Source of the DNA: an uncultured Flavobacterium sp.
GTDB lineage: Bacteria; Bacteroidota; Bacteroidia; Flavobacteriales; Flavobacteriaceae
Direction: 5' to 3'
Length of the DNA: 64,000 bases
NCBI RefSeq assembly: GCF_937876455.1
Contig: NZ_CALFIG010000254.1
Location: 1-64,000 of the forward strand
In this document: piece by piece, positions 43,784 through 52,634 of the stretch
Position numbering within the stretch: the stretch's first letter is position 1
Layout: each line of letters starts with the position of its first letter
The notes under the pieces: generated by a model
Seen by the model: the letters and a program-made list of their open reading frames with translations, nothing else
Told to the model about the DNA's origin: nothing
The model's database searches: none
Program-made: the position numbers and the translations under genes

Positions 43784-44806
43784 ATGAATGAACATTTAGA
43801 CCCAACTCAGGACAATTTTTCTCCGCAAGATTTAGATATTGAGCGCGCTTTGCGTCCGCTTAGTTTTGATGACTTTGCAGGACAAGAACACATTCTTGAA
43901 AACTTAAAAATTTTTGTAAAAGCCGCTAATCTCAGAGGTGAAGCTCTAGATCATGCGCTTTTTCATGGTCCACCTGGGTTAGGAAAAACAACACTTGCCA
44001 CTATCTTAGCTGGTGAGTTAGGTGTAGGGATAAAAATTACATCGGGGCCGGTACTCGATAAACCAGGCGATTTGGCGGGTTTGTTAACAAATTTAGAACC
44101 TCGAGATGTTTTGTTTATAGACGAAATTCATCGATTGTCTCCCGTAGTAGAAGAATATTTGTACTCCGCTATGGAAGATTATAAAATTGACATCATGATA
44201 GAAAGTGGACCTAATGCACGTACGGTCCAAATCAATTTGAATCCGTTTACACTTGTAGGAGCTACCACGCGTTCAGGGTTATTAACAGCACCAATGCGAG
44301 CGCGTTTTGGAATCCAAAGCAGGCTGCAATATTACAACAAAGAACTCTTAGCCACAATTGTAGAACGAAGCGCTTCCATTTTAAATGTGCCTATTGACCT
44401 TGATGCGGCTATTGAAATTGCAGGCCGAAGCAGAGGTACGCCACGTATTGCAAATGCTTTACTTAGACGCGTACGTGATTTTGCACAAATAAAAGGCAAC
44501 GGGTCTATTGATACCGAAATTGCACGCTATGCGCTCAAGGCACTTCACGTAGATGCACACGGTCTTGATGAAATGGATAATAAAATTTTAACTACAATCA
44601 TTGACAAATTTAAAGGAGGCCCTGTCGGACTTACGACACTGGCAACTGCTGTAGGCGAAAATGGCGAAACATTAGAAGAAGTGTACGAACCTTTTTTAAT
44701 TCAAGAAGGGTTCTTAATGCGCACTCCACGAGGCAGAGAAGTAACCGAAAAAGCATACAAGCATTTAGGGAAAATAAATACCAATATTCAAGGCGGATTG
44801 TTTTAA
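43784..44806 (+). CDS. ruvB: Holliday junction DNA helicase RuvB
   Basis: This 340-residue AAA+ motor drives branch migration with RuvA. It has [17 protein letters not shown], Walker [12 protein letters not shown], Walker [21 protein letters not shown], sensor 1 [18 protein letters not shown] and the C-terminal winged helix ending in [17 protein letters not shown] chose the ATG at 43784; a GTG at 43778 is in frame but overlaps the -7 box. ruvA is about 11 kb away on the same strand, so the two are not in one operon, as usual in Bacteroidota. Confidence 0.97.
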   Translation: MNEHLDPTQDNFSPQDLDIERALRPLSFDDFAGQEHILENLKIFVKAANLRGEALDHALFHGPPGLGKTTLATILAGELGVGIKITSGPVLDKPGDLAGLLTNLEPRDVLFIDEIHRLSPVVEEYLYSAMEDYKIDIMIESGPNARTVQINLNPFTLVGATTRSGLLTAPMRARFGIQSRLQYYNKELLATIVERSASILNVPIDLDAAIEIAGRSRGTPRIANALLRRVRDFAQIKGNGSIDTEIARYALKALHVDAHGLDEMDNKILTTIIDKFKGGPVGLTTLATAVGENGETLEEVYEPFLIQEGFLMRTPRGREVTEKAYKHLGKINTNIQGGLF

Positions 44807-44920
44807 GTGTGACAAACTGTTTAATTTAAATTTGAAAGGTTTACTTTTTTTTACCTTTATTCTTTTGAATTAATGAATAAAACGTTGGCTTTTAAGGCAA
44901 AATTAAACTAAGATTTATCA

Positions 44921-44976
44921 AGCATCAAACACCCAACACCCAACATCAAGCACCCAACATCAAACATCAAACATCA
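44921..44976. repeat. 7-bp tandem repeat upstream of queG
   Basis: Eight units of the pattern A(A/G)CA(C/T)C(A/C) run without interruption: AGCATCA, AACACCC, AACACCC, AACATCA, AGCACCC, then AACATCA three times. It abuts the place where queG homology begins. Such arrays change length by replication slippage. Confidence 0.85.
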
Positions 44977-45041
44977 AAATTCTGATTTCTAAATCCACAT
45001 ATACAAATTCAATAAAAGAAAAGGCTTTATCACTTGGCTTT

Positions 45042-45911
45042 TTGTCTTGTGGCATTTCTCGTGCCGAATTTTTAGAGCAAGAAGCACCGCGTTTAGAAAA
45101 ATGGCTCAATGAAAACCGTCATGGACAAATGAGCTATATGGAAAATCATTTTGACAAACGGTTAGATCCCAGATTGCTTGTTGATGGTGCAAAAAGCGTT
45201 ATTTCGTTGCTGTTAAATTACTATCCAACGGAGCAACAAAATCCTAATAGTTACAAAATTTCAAAATATGCATATGGCGAAGATTACCATTTTGTTATTA
45301 AGGAAAAATTAAACGCTTTATTGCAGTTTATTCAGCAAGAAATAGGCGAAGTAAACGGGAGAGTTTTTGTAGATTCTGCTCCTGTATTAGATAAGGCCTG
45401 GGCAGCAAAAAGCGGACTTGGCTGGGTGGGTAAAAACAGCAATTTAATTACACAAAAAGTAGGGTCGTTTTATTTTATTGCCGAATTAATTGTAGATCTT
45501 GAATTAGCCTATGACACACCCACAACAGACCATTGTGGTACCTGCACGGCTTGTATAGATGCTTGTCCAACGGAGGCTATTGTAGCGCCTTATGTCGTTG
45601 ACGGCAGTAAATGCATTTCTTATTTTACAATAGAATTAAAAGAGAATTTGCCCGAAGACATGAAAGGCAAGTTTAACGATTGGATGTTTGGATGTGATGT
45701 GTGTCAAGATGTATGTCCATGGAATAAATTTGCTACACCACATCAAGAACCTTTATTTCATCCCAAACCCGAATTGCTTGATTTCACAAAAAGAGATTGG
45801 GAAGAACTTACCCAAGAAACGTTTCATAAAGTATTTAAAAATTCGGCAGTAAAGCGCACTAAATTTGAGGGCTTGACGCGAAATATTAGTTTTTTAAACA
45901 AGGCTAAGTAG
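45042..45911 (+). CDS. queG: Epoxyqueuosine reductase QueG
   Basis: The annotated 289 residues run from a TTG at 45042, the first usual start codon. The protein reduces epoxyqueuosine to queuosine in tRNA and contains two ferredoxin-type cluster sites, [16 protein letters not shown] and [14 protein letters not shown], plus the cobalamin-binding part with [19 protein letters not shown]. The frame continues upstream without a stop to 44907 and reads [17 protein letters not shown], which looks like the usual N-terminal helix, but no ATG, GTG or TTG lies there. The true start may be ATT (44979, 44985) or CTG (44982), giving about 308-310 residues. The 3' end overlaps the convergent lacI-type gene by 8 bp. 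Confidence 0.9.
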   Translation: MSCGISRAEFLEQEAPRLEKWLNENRHGQMSYMENHFDKRLDPRLLVDGAKSVISLLLNYYPTEQQNPNSYKISKYAYGEDYHFVIKEKLNALLQFIQQEIGEVNGRVFVDSAPVLDKAWAAKSGLGWVGKNSNLITQKVGSFYFIAELIVDLELAYDTPTTDHCGTCTACIDACPTEAIVAPYVVDGSKCISYFTIELKENLPEDMKGKFNDWMFGCDVCQDVCPWNKFATPHQEPLFHPKPELLDFTKRDWEELTQETFHKVFKNSAVKRTKFEGLTRNISFLNKAK

Positions 45912-46920
45912 ATTCTCGTTCAATAATCGTCGTGTCTAGTTCAATTGTTTTTGGCGAAAAAGTAATGCCTTTTTTCTTTGCATTAATTTCTTCTAACAAA
46001 ACATTGAATGCCTGTTTGCCCATTTCAAAACTAGGTTGGTCAACGGTGCTTAATTTTGGCGAAACTACTTGCGACATAAACCAATTACTAAATCCTATAA
46101 GTTTTATGTCTTCGGGTACTCGAATTTTGTGATCGTTAAAGTAGGCTAATACACCCACAGCAACTAAATCGGTAATGGCAAAAATACCATCGACATCGGG
46201 ATGACTCGCAATGATTTGTTCGGCAAAAGTTTTACCTTCTTCAAAAGTAACATCTGTGCAGGTATAAACTAATTTAGGGTCAAAAGAAATGTTATGATCT
46301 TCTAATGCTTTTTTATAGCCTAAAAAACGGTCAATTGCATTTTGCGGGTTTACGGGTCCACGAATATGAGCAATTTTTTTGCAGCCTTTTGCAATTAAAT
46401 GAGATACGGCATGATAAGCAGCCTTTTGGTCATTAATAATCACTTTAGAACTAGGAATGAGTTTAGATATTTTATCAAATTGTACTAGCGGAATCTCTTT
46501 TGTAATAATTTGTGATAAATAGGTTTCGTTATTTGACTCATTAGACAGTGAAATAATAATTCCATCGACACGTTTTTGCACCAAGAGTTCTATTTGTTTT
46601 TTTTCAGACGCTACCGATTCACTACTTTGTAGGATGATAACTAAATAACCGTTTTTTTCGGCTTCTTCAATAATCCCTCTAATTACGTTTGAAAAAAAAT
46701 GGTGCACCACTTCAGGAATCACTAAGCCAATGGTTTTTGATTCTTGTGTGCGAAGATTTACGGCAAAACTATTGGGCATATATTGAAGACGTTCAGCCAA
46801 TTCTAAAACCGACTTTCTTGTGTTTTCATTCACATCGGTATATCCTTTTAAGGCTTTTGAAACCGTAGTTATGGATATGCCTAATGTTTCCGCAATTTGT
46901 TTTAGCGTTATGTTTTTCAT
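45904..46920 (-). CDS. LacI-family transcriptional regulator of the sugar locus
   Basis: This 338-residue regulator has an N-terminal helix-turn-helix ([20 protein letters not shown]) and a periplasmic-binding-protein-like sensor domain ([46 protein letters not shown]). I chose the ATG at 46920; five more codons upstream are open but do not fit. It is divergent from the TonB receptor gene, and two LacI-type palindromes lie between them, so it likely controls both itself and the sugar genes. The effector is probably the sugar or its phosphate; the locus suggests sucrose. Confidence 0.92.
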   Translation of the reverse strand: MKNITLKQIAETLGISITTVSKALKGYTDVNENTRKSVLELAERLQYMPNSFAVNLRTQESKTIGLVIPEVVHHFFSNVIRGIIEEAEKNGYLVIILQSSESVASEKKQIELLVQKRVDGIIISLSNESNNETYLSQIITKEIPLVQFDKISKLIPSSKVIINDQKAAYHAVSHLIAKGCKKIAHIRGPVNPQNAIDRFLGYKKALEDHNISFDPKLVYTCTDVTFEEGKTFAEQIIASHPDVDGIFAITDLVAVGVLAYFNDHKIRVPEDIKLIGFSNWFMSQVVSPKLSTVDQPSFEMGKQAFNVLLEEINAKKKGITFSPKTIELDTTIIEREST

Positions 46921-46953
46921 TTTACAAATATGCAAAAAAAATAAATACGTAAT

Positions 46954-46988
46954 CGAAAACGTTTTCGGTAATTTCGAAAACGTTTTCG
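46954..46988. promoter_or_regulatory. Twin LacI-type operators
   Basis: CGAAAACGTTTTCG occurs twice, at 46954-46967 and 46975-46988. The copies are identical 14-bp perfect palindromes with the central CG of LacI/PurR-family sites. Their centres are 21 bp apart, two turns of the helix, so two regulator dimers could bind on the same face. They lie 34 bp upstream of the lacI-type gene and 87 bp upstream of the TonB receptor gene. Confidence 0.92.
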
Positions 46989-47074
46989 ATAAATTATTCG
47001 CATTTTTTTACTACAATAAATTTTAATTTCGAATTTAATTATAACTAAAATTATTAACCAATTAATTTTAAAAA

Positions 47075-49714
47075 ATGAAAAAAATTACTAATTTTTTGAA
47101 GAAAACGTTTTTTATTGTAGCAATATTATTGCTTAATCAAGCGTTTGCTCAAAATGGTTCGTTATCAGGAAAAGTAACGGATACGAATGGTTTTCCAATC
47201 AGTGGAGCAAGTGTTTCTGTTGGTTCAAAAGCGACTTCCACTTCATCAAATGGAGATTTTACACTTACTGATTTGTCAAATGGTTCGGTTACCGTAAAAG
47301 TTTCGATGATGGGCTATGCTACTTTACAACAAAAAGTAGTTATTAATGGCGCTACTACTGCCACTTTCAAATTAGCTGACAAATCAGCTTCAATTGATGA
47401 AGTAGTAGTAACGGGAGTTATTGGAGCTAAAACAAAATTAAACTCAAGTGTTTCTGTAAGTTCTATCAGCGGCGCGCAAATAGAACAAGCAGCTCCAAGA
47501 TCTACAGCTGAAATTTTTAGATCTACTCCTGGTATCAAATCAGAATCTACAGGAGGTGAAGGTAATGCAAATATTACCGTTCGTGGTATTCCAATTGCTT
47601 CAGGAGGAGCAAAATTTTTACAAATTCATGAAGATGGTTTACCTGTAATGCAGTTTGGTGACGTAGCATTTGGTAACGCAGATATCTTCGTAAGAGCAGA
47701 TCAAACATTACAAAGAGTTGAAGCCATCAGAGGAGGTTCTGCATCTACTGTAGCATCAAACTCTCCAGCGGGTATCATCAACTTTATTAGTAAAGATGGT
47801 AAAAAAGAAGGAGGTTCATTAATGCAATCTATTGGTTTAGATTACGGAAATAACAGAACAGATTTTGAATACGGTTCGCCATTATCTTCTAGCTTGCGTT
47901 TTCACGTAGGTGGTTTTTACAGACAAGGTGAAGGACCAAGAAATGCGGGTTATACAGCAAACTTAGGAGGTCAGTTTAAAGCAAATTTAACAAAAGACTT
48001 TGAAAATGGTTATGTAAAATTGTATTTCAAATACCTAAATGATAAATCAATAGGTTATTTACCTATGCCAGTTCAAGTATCAGGAACAAATGCTAATCCA
48101 ACATGGAGTTCATTACCAAATTTCAACATTTTACATGACACGCCTCATAGTGCTTATTTCCAAGATAATTTAACAATAGGTGCTGATGGTGAGCGTAGAA
48201 GAAGTTCAATTTCGGATGGTATGCGTCCTATTGCTACTTCATTTGGAGCAGAAATGGCTTTTGATTTAGGAAATGACTGGAAAATTGAAGATAAATTCAG
48301 ACAAAATTTCCAAAAAGGAAGATTTGTTTCTTTATTCCCTGCAGAAGTAGCAACAGGTGGTGCTTTAGCATCTAGCTTTAGCGTGCCAAATTTAACTTAT
48401 GCAAACGGTCCACAAGCAGGCCAAAACTTTAGCAATAGTGCGTTAGCAATGAGAATTCATACATTTGATACTGAAATTAATAATTTCAACAACTTTACAA
48501 ATGATATGAAATTAACTAAGAAATTTAACAATTTCGATTTAACATTAGGATACTATAAAGCATTCCAAAACATTTCAATGTCTTGGTTATGGAATTCTTA
48601 TTTAATGGAAGTTAAGGGAGATAACGCAGCATTATTAAATGCAGGCGCAAATTCTGTAAACGGATTATATGCATATGGTGTGCCAGCATGGGGTAACTGT
48701 TGTACAAGAAACTATAATGCTACTTATGATATAACTGCACCATATGTTGCAGGACAATTAAAAGCAAATGACAAATTAAGCATTGATGTAAGTATGCGTT
48801 TTGATTCTGGAAAAGCACGTGGAACTTATGCAGGTGCTACACAATCTACAAATTTAGATGTGGATAATAATGGAACTATACAAGGACCAGAAGCTAGTGT
48901 TTCTGTAGTTGATAATGCAAATAGAAAACCAATCAATTATGATTTTAAATATGTATCATACTCTTTTGGTGCAAATTATTTATTATCTGATTCACAATCT
49001 GTTTTTGGACGTTTCAGTAGAGGAGGTAGAGCAAATGCTGACCGTTTATTATTTGGTGCTAACATCTTAAATTCAGGTGCAGCAGTTCCAGGTTTAAGTG
49101 CAGATATGGTAAATCAAGCAGAATTTGGATTTAAACAAAAAGGTGAAAGATCGGCTATTTATGCTACAGCATTCTTTGCAGGTGTTTCTGAGCAAAATTG
49201 GGATTTCGGTGGAGGTTCAAGTGGAATCAGACAAATTCAAAGAAAATATAATTCATATGGTTTAGAATTAGAAGGAAATTATAGAGTGAATAATTTCTCT
49301 ATAAACGGTAGTGTTACCTATACAAAAGCAAAAATTGCTAACGATGTAATTACACCATCATTAAATGGAAATAAACCAAGAAGACAAGCTGATTTTATCT
49401 TTAATGTTGTGCCAATGTATAAATTTGGTAAAAACAAACAAAATAACTTTGGTTTCTCAGTAATTGGAACAACAAAATCATATGCACAAGACGATAATAA
49501 GTTAGTTATGCCAGGTTATGCATATGTAAATCCATTCTTGAGTTTTGAATTAACAAAAGGACTTTCTGCTACACTTAATATCAATAACGTATTTGATACG
49601 ATGGGTATTACAGAAGTGGAAGAAGGAAGTATTACTGAAAATACTAACAATATTGTTAGAGCAAGATCTATTAACGGTAGAACAACATCATTGTCTATCG
49701 CATATAGATTCTAA
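47075..49714 (+). CDS. TonB-dependent receptor with carboxypeptidase-like domain (sugar uptake)
   Basis: This 879-residue outer-membrane receptor has a signal peptide (FFIVAILLLNQAFAQ), a carboxypeptidase-regulatory-like domain at about 27-110 (GSLSGKVTDTNGFPISGASV), a TonB-box-like DEVVVTG, a plug (STPGIKSESTGGEGNANITV, RVEAIRGGSASTVASNSPAG) and a barrel ending in SLSIAYRF. No SusD-like lipoprotein gene follows, unlike classical polysaccharide loci; this suggests uptake of a small sugar. It is the first gene under the twin operators. Confidence 0.9.
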   Translation: MKKITNFLKKTFFIVAILLLNQAFAQNGSLSGKVTDTNGFPISGASVSVGSKATSTSSNGDFTLTDLSNGSVTVKVSMMGYATLQQKVVINGATTATFKLADKSASIDEVVVTGVIGAKTKLNSSVSVSSISGAQIEQAAPRSTAEIFRSTPGIKSESTGGEGNANITVRGIPIASGGAKFLQIHEDGLPVMQFGDVAFGNADIFVRADQTLQRVEAIRGGSASTVASNSPAGIINFISKDGKKEGGSLMQSIGLDYGNNRTDFEYGSPLSSSLRFHVGGFYRQGEGPRNAGYTANLGGQFKANLTKDFENGYVKLYFKYLNDKSIGYLPMPVQVSGTNANPTWSSLPNFNILHDTPHSAYFQDNLTIGADGERRRSSISDGMRPIATSFGAEMAFDLGNDWKIEDKFRQNFQKGRFVSLFPAEVATGGALASSFSVPNLTYANGPQAGQNFSNSALAMRIHTFDTEINNFNNFTNDMKLTKKFNNFDLTLGYYKAFQNISMSWLWNSYLMEVKGDNAALLNAGANSVNGLYAYGVPAWGNCCTRNYNATYDITAPYVAGQLKANDKLSIDVSMRFDSGKARGTYAGATQSTNLDVDNNGTIQGPEASVSVVDNANRKPINYDFKYVSYSFGANYLLSDSQSVFGRFSRGGRANADRLLFGANILNSGAAVPGLSADMVNQAEFGFKQKGERSAIYATAFFAGVSEQNWDFGGGSSGIRQIQRKYNSYGLELEGNYRVNNFSINGSVTYTKAKIANDVITPSLNGNKPRRQADFIFNVVPMYKFGKNKQNNFGFSVIGTTKSYAQDDNKLVMPGYAYVNPFLSFELTKGLSATLNINNVFDTMGITEVEEGSITENTNNIVRARSINGRTTSLSIAYRF

Positions 49715-49741
49715 CAAAGATTTTTCATACTTAAATTTATG

Positions 49742-49782
49742 CAATTCCTGTATCTCTTTTTTGGGTACAGGAATTGTTTTTC
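49742..49782 (+). terminator. Terminator or attenuator after the sugar receptor gene
   Basis: CAATTCCTGTA (49742-49752) pairs perfectly with TACAGGAATTG (49766-49776), followed by TTTTTC. It lies in the 70-82 bp gap before the glutaredoxin-like gene. Partial read-through would make the receptor more abundant than the downstream cytoplasmic proteins. Confidence 0.75.
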
Positions 49783-49796
49783 AAATGTCAGTCAAG

Positions 49797-50159
49797 ATGA
49801 GTGTAAAAAAAATAATTTGCATCCTATTATTTTTTATTGGACTACCTGTTGTTTCTGCACAAGAAAAGACAAAGCAAAAAGAGCCTAAATCAACAGTATT
49901 AATTGTATATGGTAGCGATTCTTGTCACCATTGTATAGACACAAAATTATTTTTAAAGAATAATTCAATTAATTTTGTGTTTTATGATATTGATAAAGAT
50001 CCTGTTGCCTTAAAAGAAATGTTGGCTAAATTAAAAGAAGCAAATATAAGTACGGCTAATTTAGGGATTCCAGTAGTAGATAAACAAGGACAATTTATTA
50101 TAAATAACGGTAATTTTGAAGACTTTTTAAACAAACTCAAAGATGATACTAAAAAGTAA
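49797..50159 (+). CDS. Exported glutaredoxin-like protein
   Basis: This protein of 120 residues (from the ATG at 49797; another ATG at 49785 is in frame) has a signal peptide (KKIICILLFFIGLPVVSAQ) and a glutaredoxin-like domain with C-H-H-C (YGSDSCHHCIDTKLFLKN). DIDKDPVALKEM and LGIPVVDKQGQF complete the fold with the cis-proline. Glutaredoxins are normally cytoplasmic; an exported one in a sugar locus is unusual. It overlaps the symporter gene by 17 bp, so it is part of the operon. Its task, for example thiol maintenance of a periplasmic protein, is not known. Confidence 0.82.
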   Translation: MSVKKIICILLFFIGLPVVSAQEKTKQKEPKSTVLIVYGSDSCHHCIDTKLFLKNNSINFVFYDIDKDPVALKEMLAKLKEANISTANLGIPVVDKQGQFIINNGNFEDFLNKLKDDTKK

Positions 50160-51468
50160 ATTGAGCTTTTGGCAAATAATAAATATGAATGTTGGGTTTT
50201 TTGGCATTCAATACAGCTTTGGCTTACAGCAGAGTGCGGTAAATCCTATTTATGATTTCTTAGGCGCTAGCCCAGATGAATTACCCTTATTAAATTTGGC
50301 AGGACCTTTGACGGGGTTACTTATTCAACCTATTATTGGTGCTTTAAGTGATAAAACATGGTTACCAAAATGGGGAGGAAGAAGAAAACCCTATTTTTTT
50401 ATTGGGGCATTAATCTGTAGTATCGCCTTATTTTTATTTCCATTTAGTAGCTCTTTATGGATGGCTGCCGGATTGTTATGGATTTTAGATGCCGGAAACA
50501 ATACCGCAATGGAACCTTATAGAGCATTCATTGCAGATAAATTAGATGAAGAACAACAGCCTACAGGCTTTCAAGCACAAAGTTTTTTTACAGGTTTAGG
50601 CCAAACATTAGCTAACGTGTCGTTATTTATTTTTCCTATACTTTTTGTAGGAACAACAGGTAAATTACCCACATGGGTTTTTGCTTCTTTTTTCTTGGGC
50701 GCTGTGTGTTCTATTGCCTCTGTTTGGTGGAGTGCACACACTACAAAAGAAATTCCTCCTACCGATGAAGAAGTGCTTCAAATGCAAGCGGAAAAAGGAA
50801 GTCTTTTAACCCCTTTTATTGATATAGTTAAAGCTATCGTTGAGATGCCAAAAGTAATGTGGCAATTAGCATTAGTGTATTTATTTCAGTGGTATGCCTT
50901 ATTTTGTTATTGGCAAAATTCCTCAAAAAGTATTGCCTTATCTGTTTGGAACACAACGCCGCAACAAAACAGTAAGTTATATGAACAAGCGGTGAGTTGG
51001 ACGGGTTTGGTAAATGGTTGGTACAATATTGTTACCTTTTTAACCGCCTTTGGATTGGCTTATTTAGCCAAAAAATATTCAGCTAGATATGTGCATTTTA
51101 TATGTTTACTACTTGCAGCAATTGGGTTTTTAATTTTTCCATACATAACGAATAAATACCTTTTATTTCCCGCCATAACTGGTTTTGGAATTGGTTGGGC
51201 AAGCATGATGGGAATTCCTTATTTAATGGTAGTTTCAAACATACCTAAAGAACGCTACGGGGTTTACATGGGAATTATTAATATGATGATTGTTATTCCT
51301 ATGTTTATTCAAACCTTGAGTTTTGGATACATTTTAAAACATTTTTTACATAATGATCCCCGACAAGCTATTGTATTTGCGGGTGTTTTATTAGCAATTG
51401 CAGCCATTTTAACTTTGTTTATCAAATCAAAAAAATCTCAAGTACGTGCAGACAATAACCTATCATAA
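50143..51468 (+). CDS. Sugar transporter of the major facilitator superfamily (GPH/SLC45-like)
   Basis: This 441-residue inner-membrane protein has twelve predicted helices. The first loop carries PIIGALSDKTW and GGRRKPYFFIGAL, the pattern of sucrose/maltose-proton symporters of the SLC45/GPH type. NTAMEPYRAFIADKLDEEQ is also typical. It would import the sugar that the TonB receptor brings into the periplasm. It overlaps the glutaredoxin-like gene upstream and the glycosidase gene downstream (23 bp), showing tight translational coupling. Confidence 0.9.
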   Translation: MILKSKLSFWQIINMNVGFFGIQYSFGLQQSAVNPIYDFLGASPDELPLLNLAGPLTGLLIQPIIGALSDKTWLPKWGGRRKPYFFIGALICSIALFLFPFSSSLWMAAGLLWILDAGNNTAMEPYRAFIADKLDEEQQPTGFQAQSFFTGLGQTLANVSLFIFPILFVGTTGKLPTWVFASFFLGAVCSIASVWWSAHTTKEIPPTDEEVLQMQAEKGSLLTPFIDIVKAIVEMPKVMWQLALVYLFQWYALFCYWQNSSKSIALSVWNTTPQQNSKLYEQAVSWTGLVNGWYNIVTFLTAFGLAYLAKKYSARYVHFICLLLAAIGFLIFPYITNKYLLFPAITGFGIGWASMMGIPYLMVVSNIPKERYGVYMGIINMMIVIPMFIQTLSFGYILKHFLHNDPRQAIVFAGVLLAIAAILTLFIKSKKSQVRADNNLS

Positions 51469-52621
51469 AGCAGTTGATTTATTAAAAAGAGTAAGTACTC
51501 CACATGGTTTTTTAGCTAGTGCAGAAGCAACGTCTAATTATCAACGTGTTTGGGCTAGAGACGGTGTAATTTGTGGTTTAGCTGCATTGGCCTCTGGCGA
51601 CAAAGCACTTATTGCCACATTTGAATCCACGTTAGAAACCTTGGCTACATACCAGCATGAAATAGGCACTATTCCTTCTAATGTATGGATTAAAGAAAAT
51701 AAAGTCGAAATAAGTTATGGCGGATTAGCAGGTCGTGTAGATGCGGTTTCTTGGTTTGTTATAGGCGTATGTCAATTAGCCATTTATAAAAACGATATAA
51801 AGATTATTGAAAAACACCAAGTACATATTGAAAAATGTTTGCAGTTACTCAATGCTTGGGAATACAATAATAAAGATTTAGTATATGTGCCTTTGTCTGG
51901 AAATTGGGCTGATGAATACATAACAGATGGCTATGTGTTGTATGATCAATTACTTCGTTTATGGGCATTAAGAAGTTATACTTTTTTTCAAAAAAAAGAA
52001 TCTTTAGTAGAAAAAATTGTACGTGTTACGCAGCAAATACAAGCTAATTTTTTACCTCATTCCAATGAAGAAAAATTTCACGAGCGGGCGTATGCTAATG
52101 TGAAATTTGAAGCGTATCTCCCTTGTTCATTTTCGCCTTCAGGCTATAAGACACAATATGACGCATTTGCTAATGCCCTTTTTGTATTGTTAGAGATTGG
52201 GAATGAAAGCACAACTGAAGCCATTTGTAACCACGCTATTAACGTCGCTGCAGATACAGAATTGAAGTTGGTTCCTGCGTTTTGGCCACCTATTTTTGAA
52301 CAAGATACGTACTGGAATTTGTTAAAAGATAATTGTAAATATGAATTTAGAAATTATCCTTACGAGTTTCATAACGGTGGGTCTTGGCCAATGGTAAATG
52401 GATTTGTGGGATTATCGTTGCTGAAACAAAATAAAACATTAGCTACTTCATTACTGACTCATATAAATGAGGCCAATGCTAAAGTAGATTTTTCGTTTTA
52501 TGAAAATTTCAATACACAAACACAAGAACCAAACGGTGTCGCTTTTTGTGCCTGGAGTGCCGCCGCAACAATAATTTTAGAACAGGCAATACAGGAAAAA
52601 TTCAACTTATTTTTTAATTAG
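51446..52621 (+). CDS. Alpha/alpha-barrel glycosidase (GH100 / amylo-1,6-glucosidase-like), predicted invertase
   Basis: This 391-residue cytoplasmic protein shows VWARDGVICGLAALASGD near residue 36, GNWADEYITDGYVLYDQLL near 152, HNGGSWPMVNGFVGLS near 311 and FCAWSAAATI near the C-terminus. These are features of alpha/alpha six-barrel glycosidases: neutral/alkaline invertases (GH100) and amylo-alpha-1,6-glucosidases. The flanking symporter and fructokinase-type kinase make sucrose hydrolysis the best guess. The start is a GTG at 51446 inside the symporter gene; no ATG is near. No signal peptide is seen, in line with cytoplasmic action. The family call is moderate and the substrate is inferred. 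Confidence 0.75.
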   Translation: MQTITYHKAVDLLKRVSTPHGFLASAEATSNYQRVWARDGVICGLAALASGDKALIATFESTLETLATYQHEIGTIPSNVWIKENKVEISYGGLAGRVDAVSWFVIGVCQLAIYKNDIKIIEKHQVHIEKCLQLLNAWEYNNKDLVYVPLSGNWADEYITDGYVLYDQLLRLWALRSYTFFQKKESLVEKIVRVTQQIQANFLPHSNEEKFHERAYANVKFEAYLPCSFSPSGYKTQYDAFANALFVLLEIGNESTTEAICNHAINVAADTELKLVPAFWPPIFEQDTYWNLLKDNCKYEFRNYPYEFHNGGSWPMVNGFVGLSLLKQNKTLATSLLTHINEANAKVDFSFYENFNTQTQEPNGVAFCAWSAAATIILEQAIQEKFNLFFN

Positions 52622-52634
52622 AAGACTTATAAAA

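Noticed and set aside
44921..44976. Possible CRISPR-like array
   Set aside because: Units are 7 bp and contiguous without spacers, and no cas gene is present; it is a simple tandem repeat.
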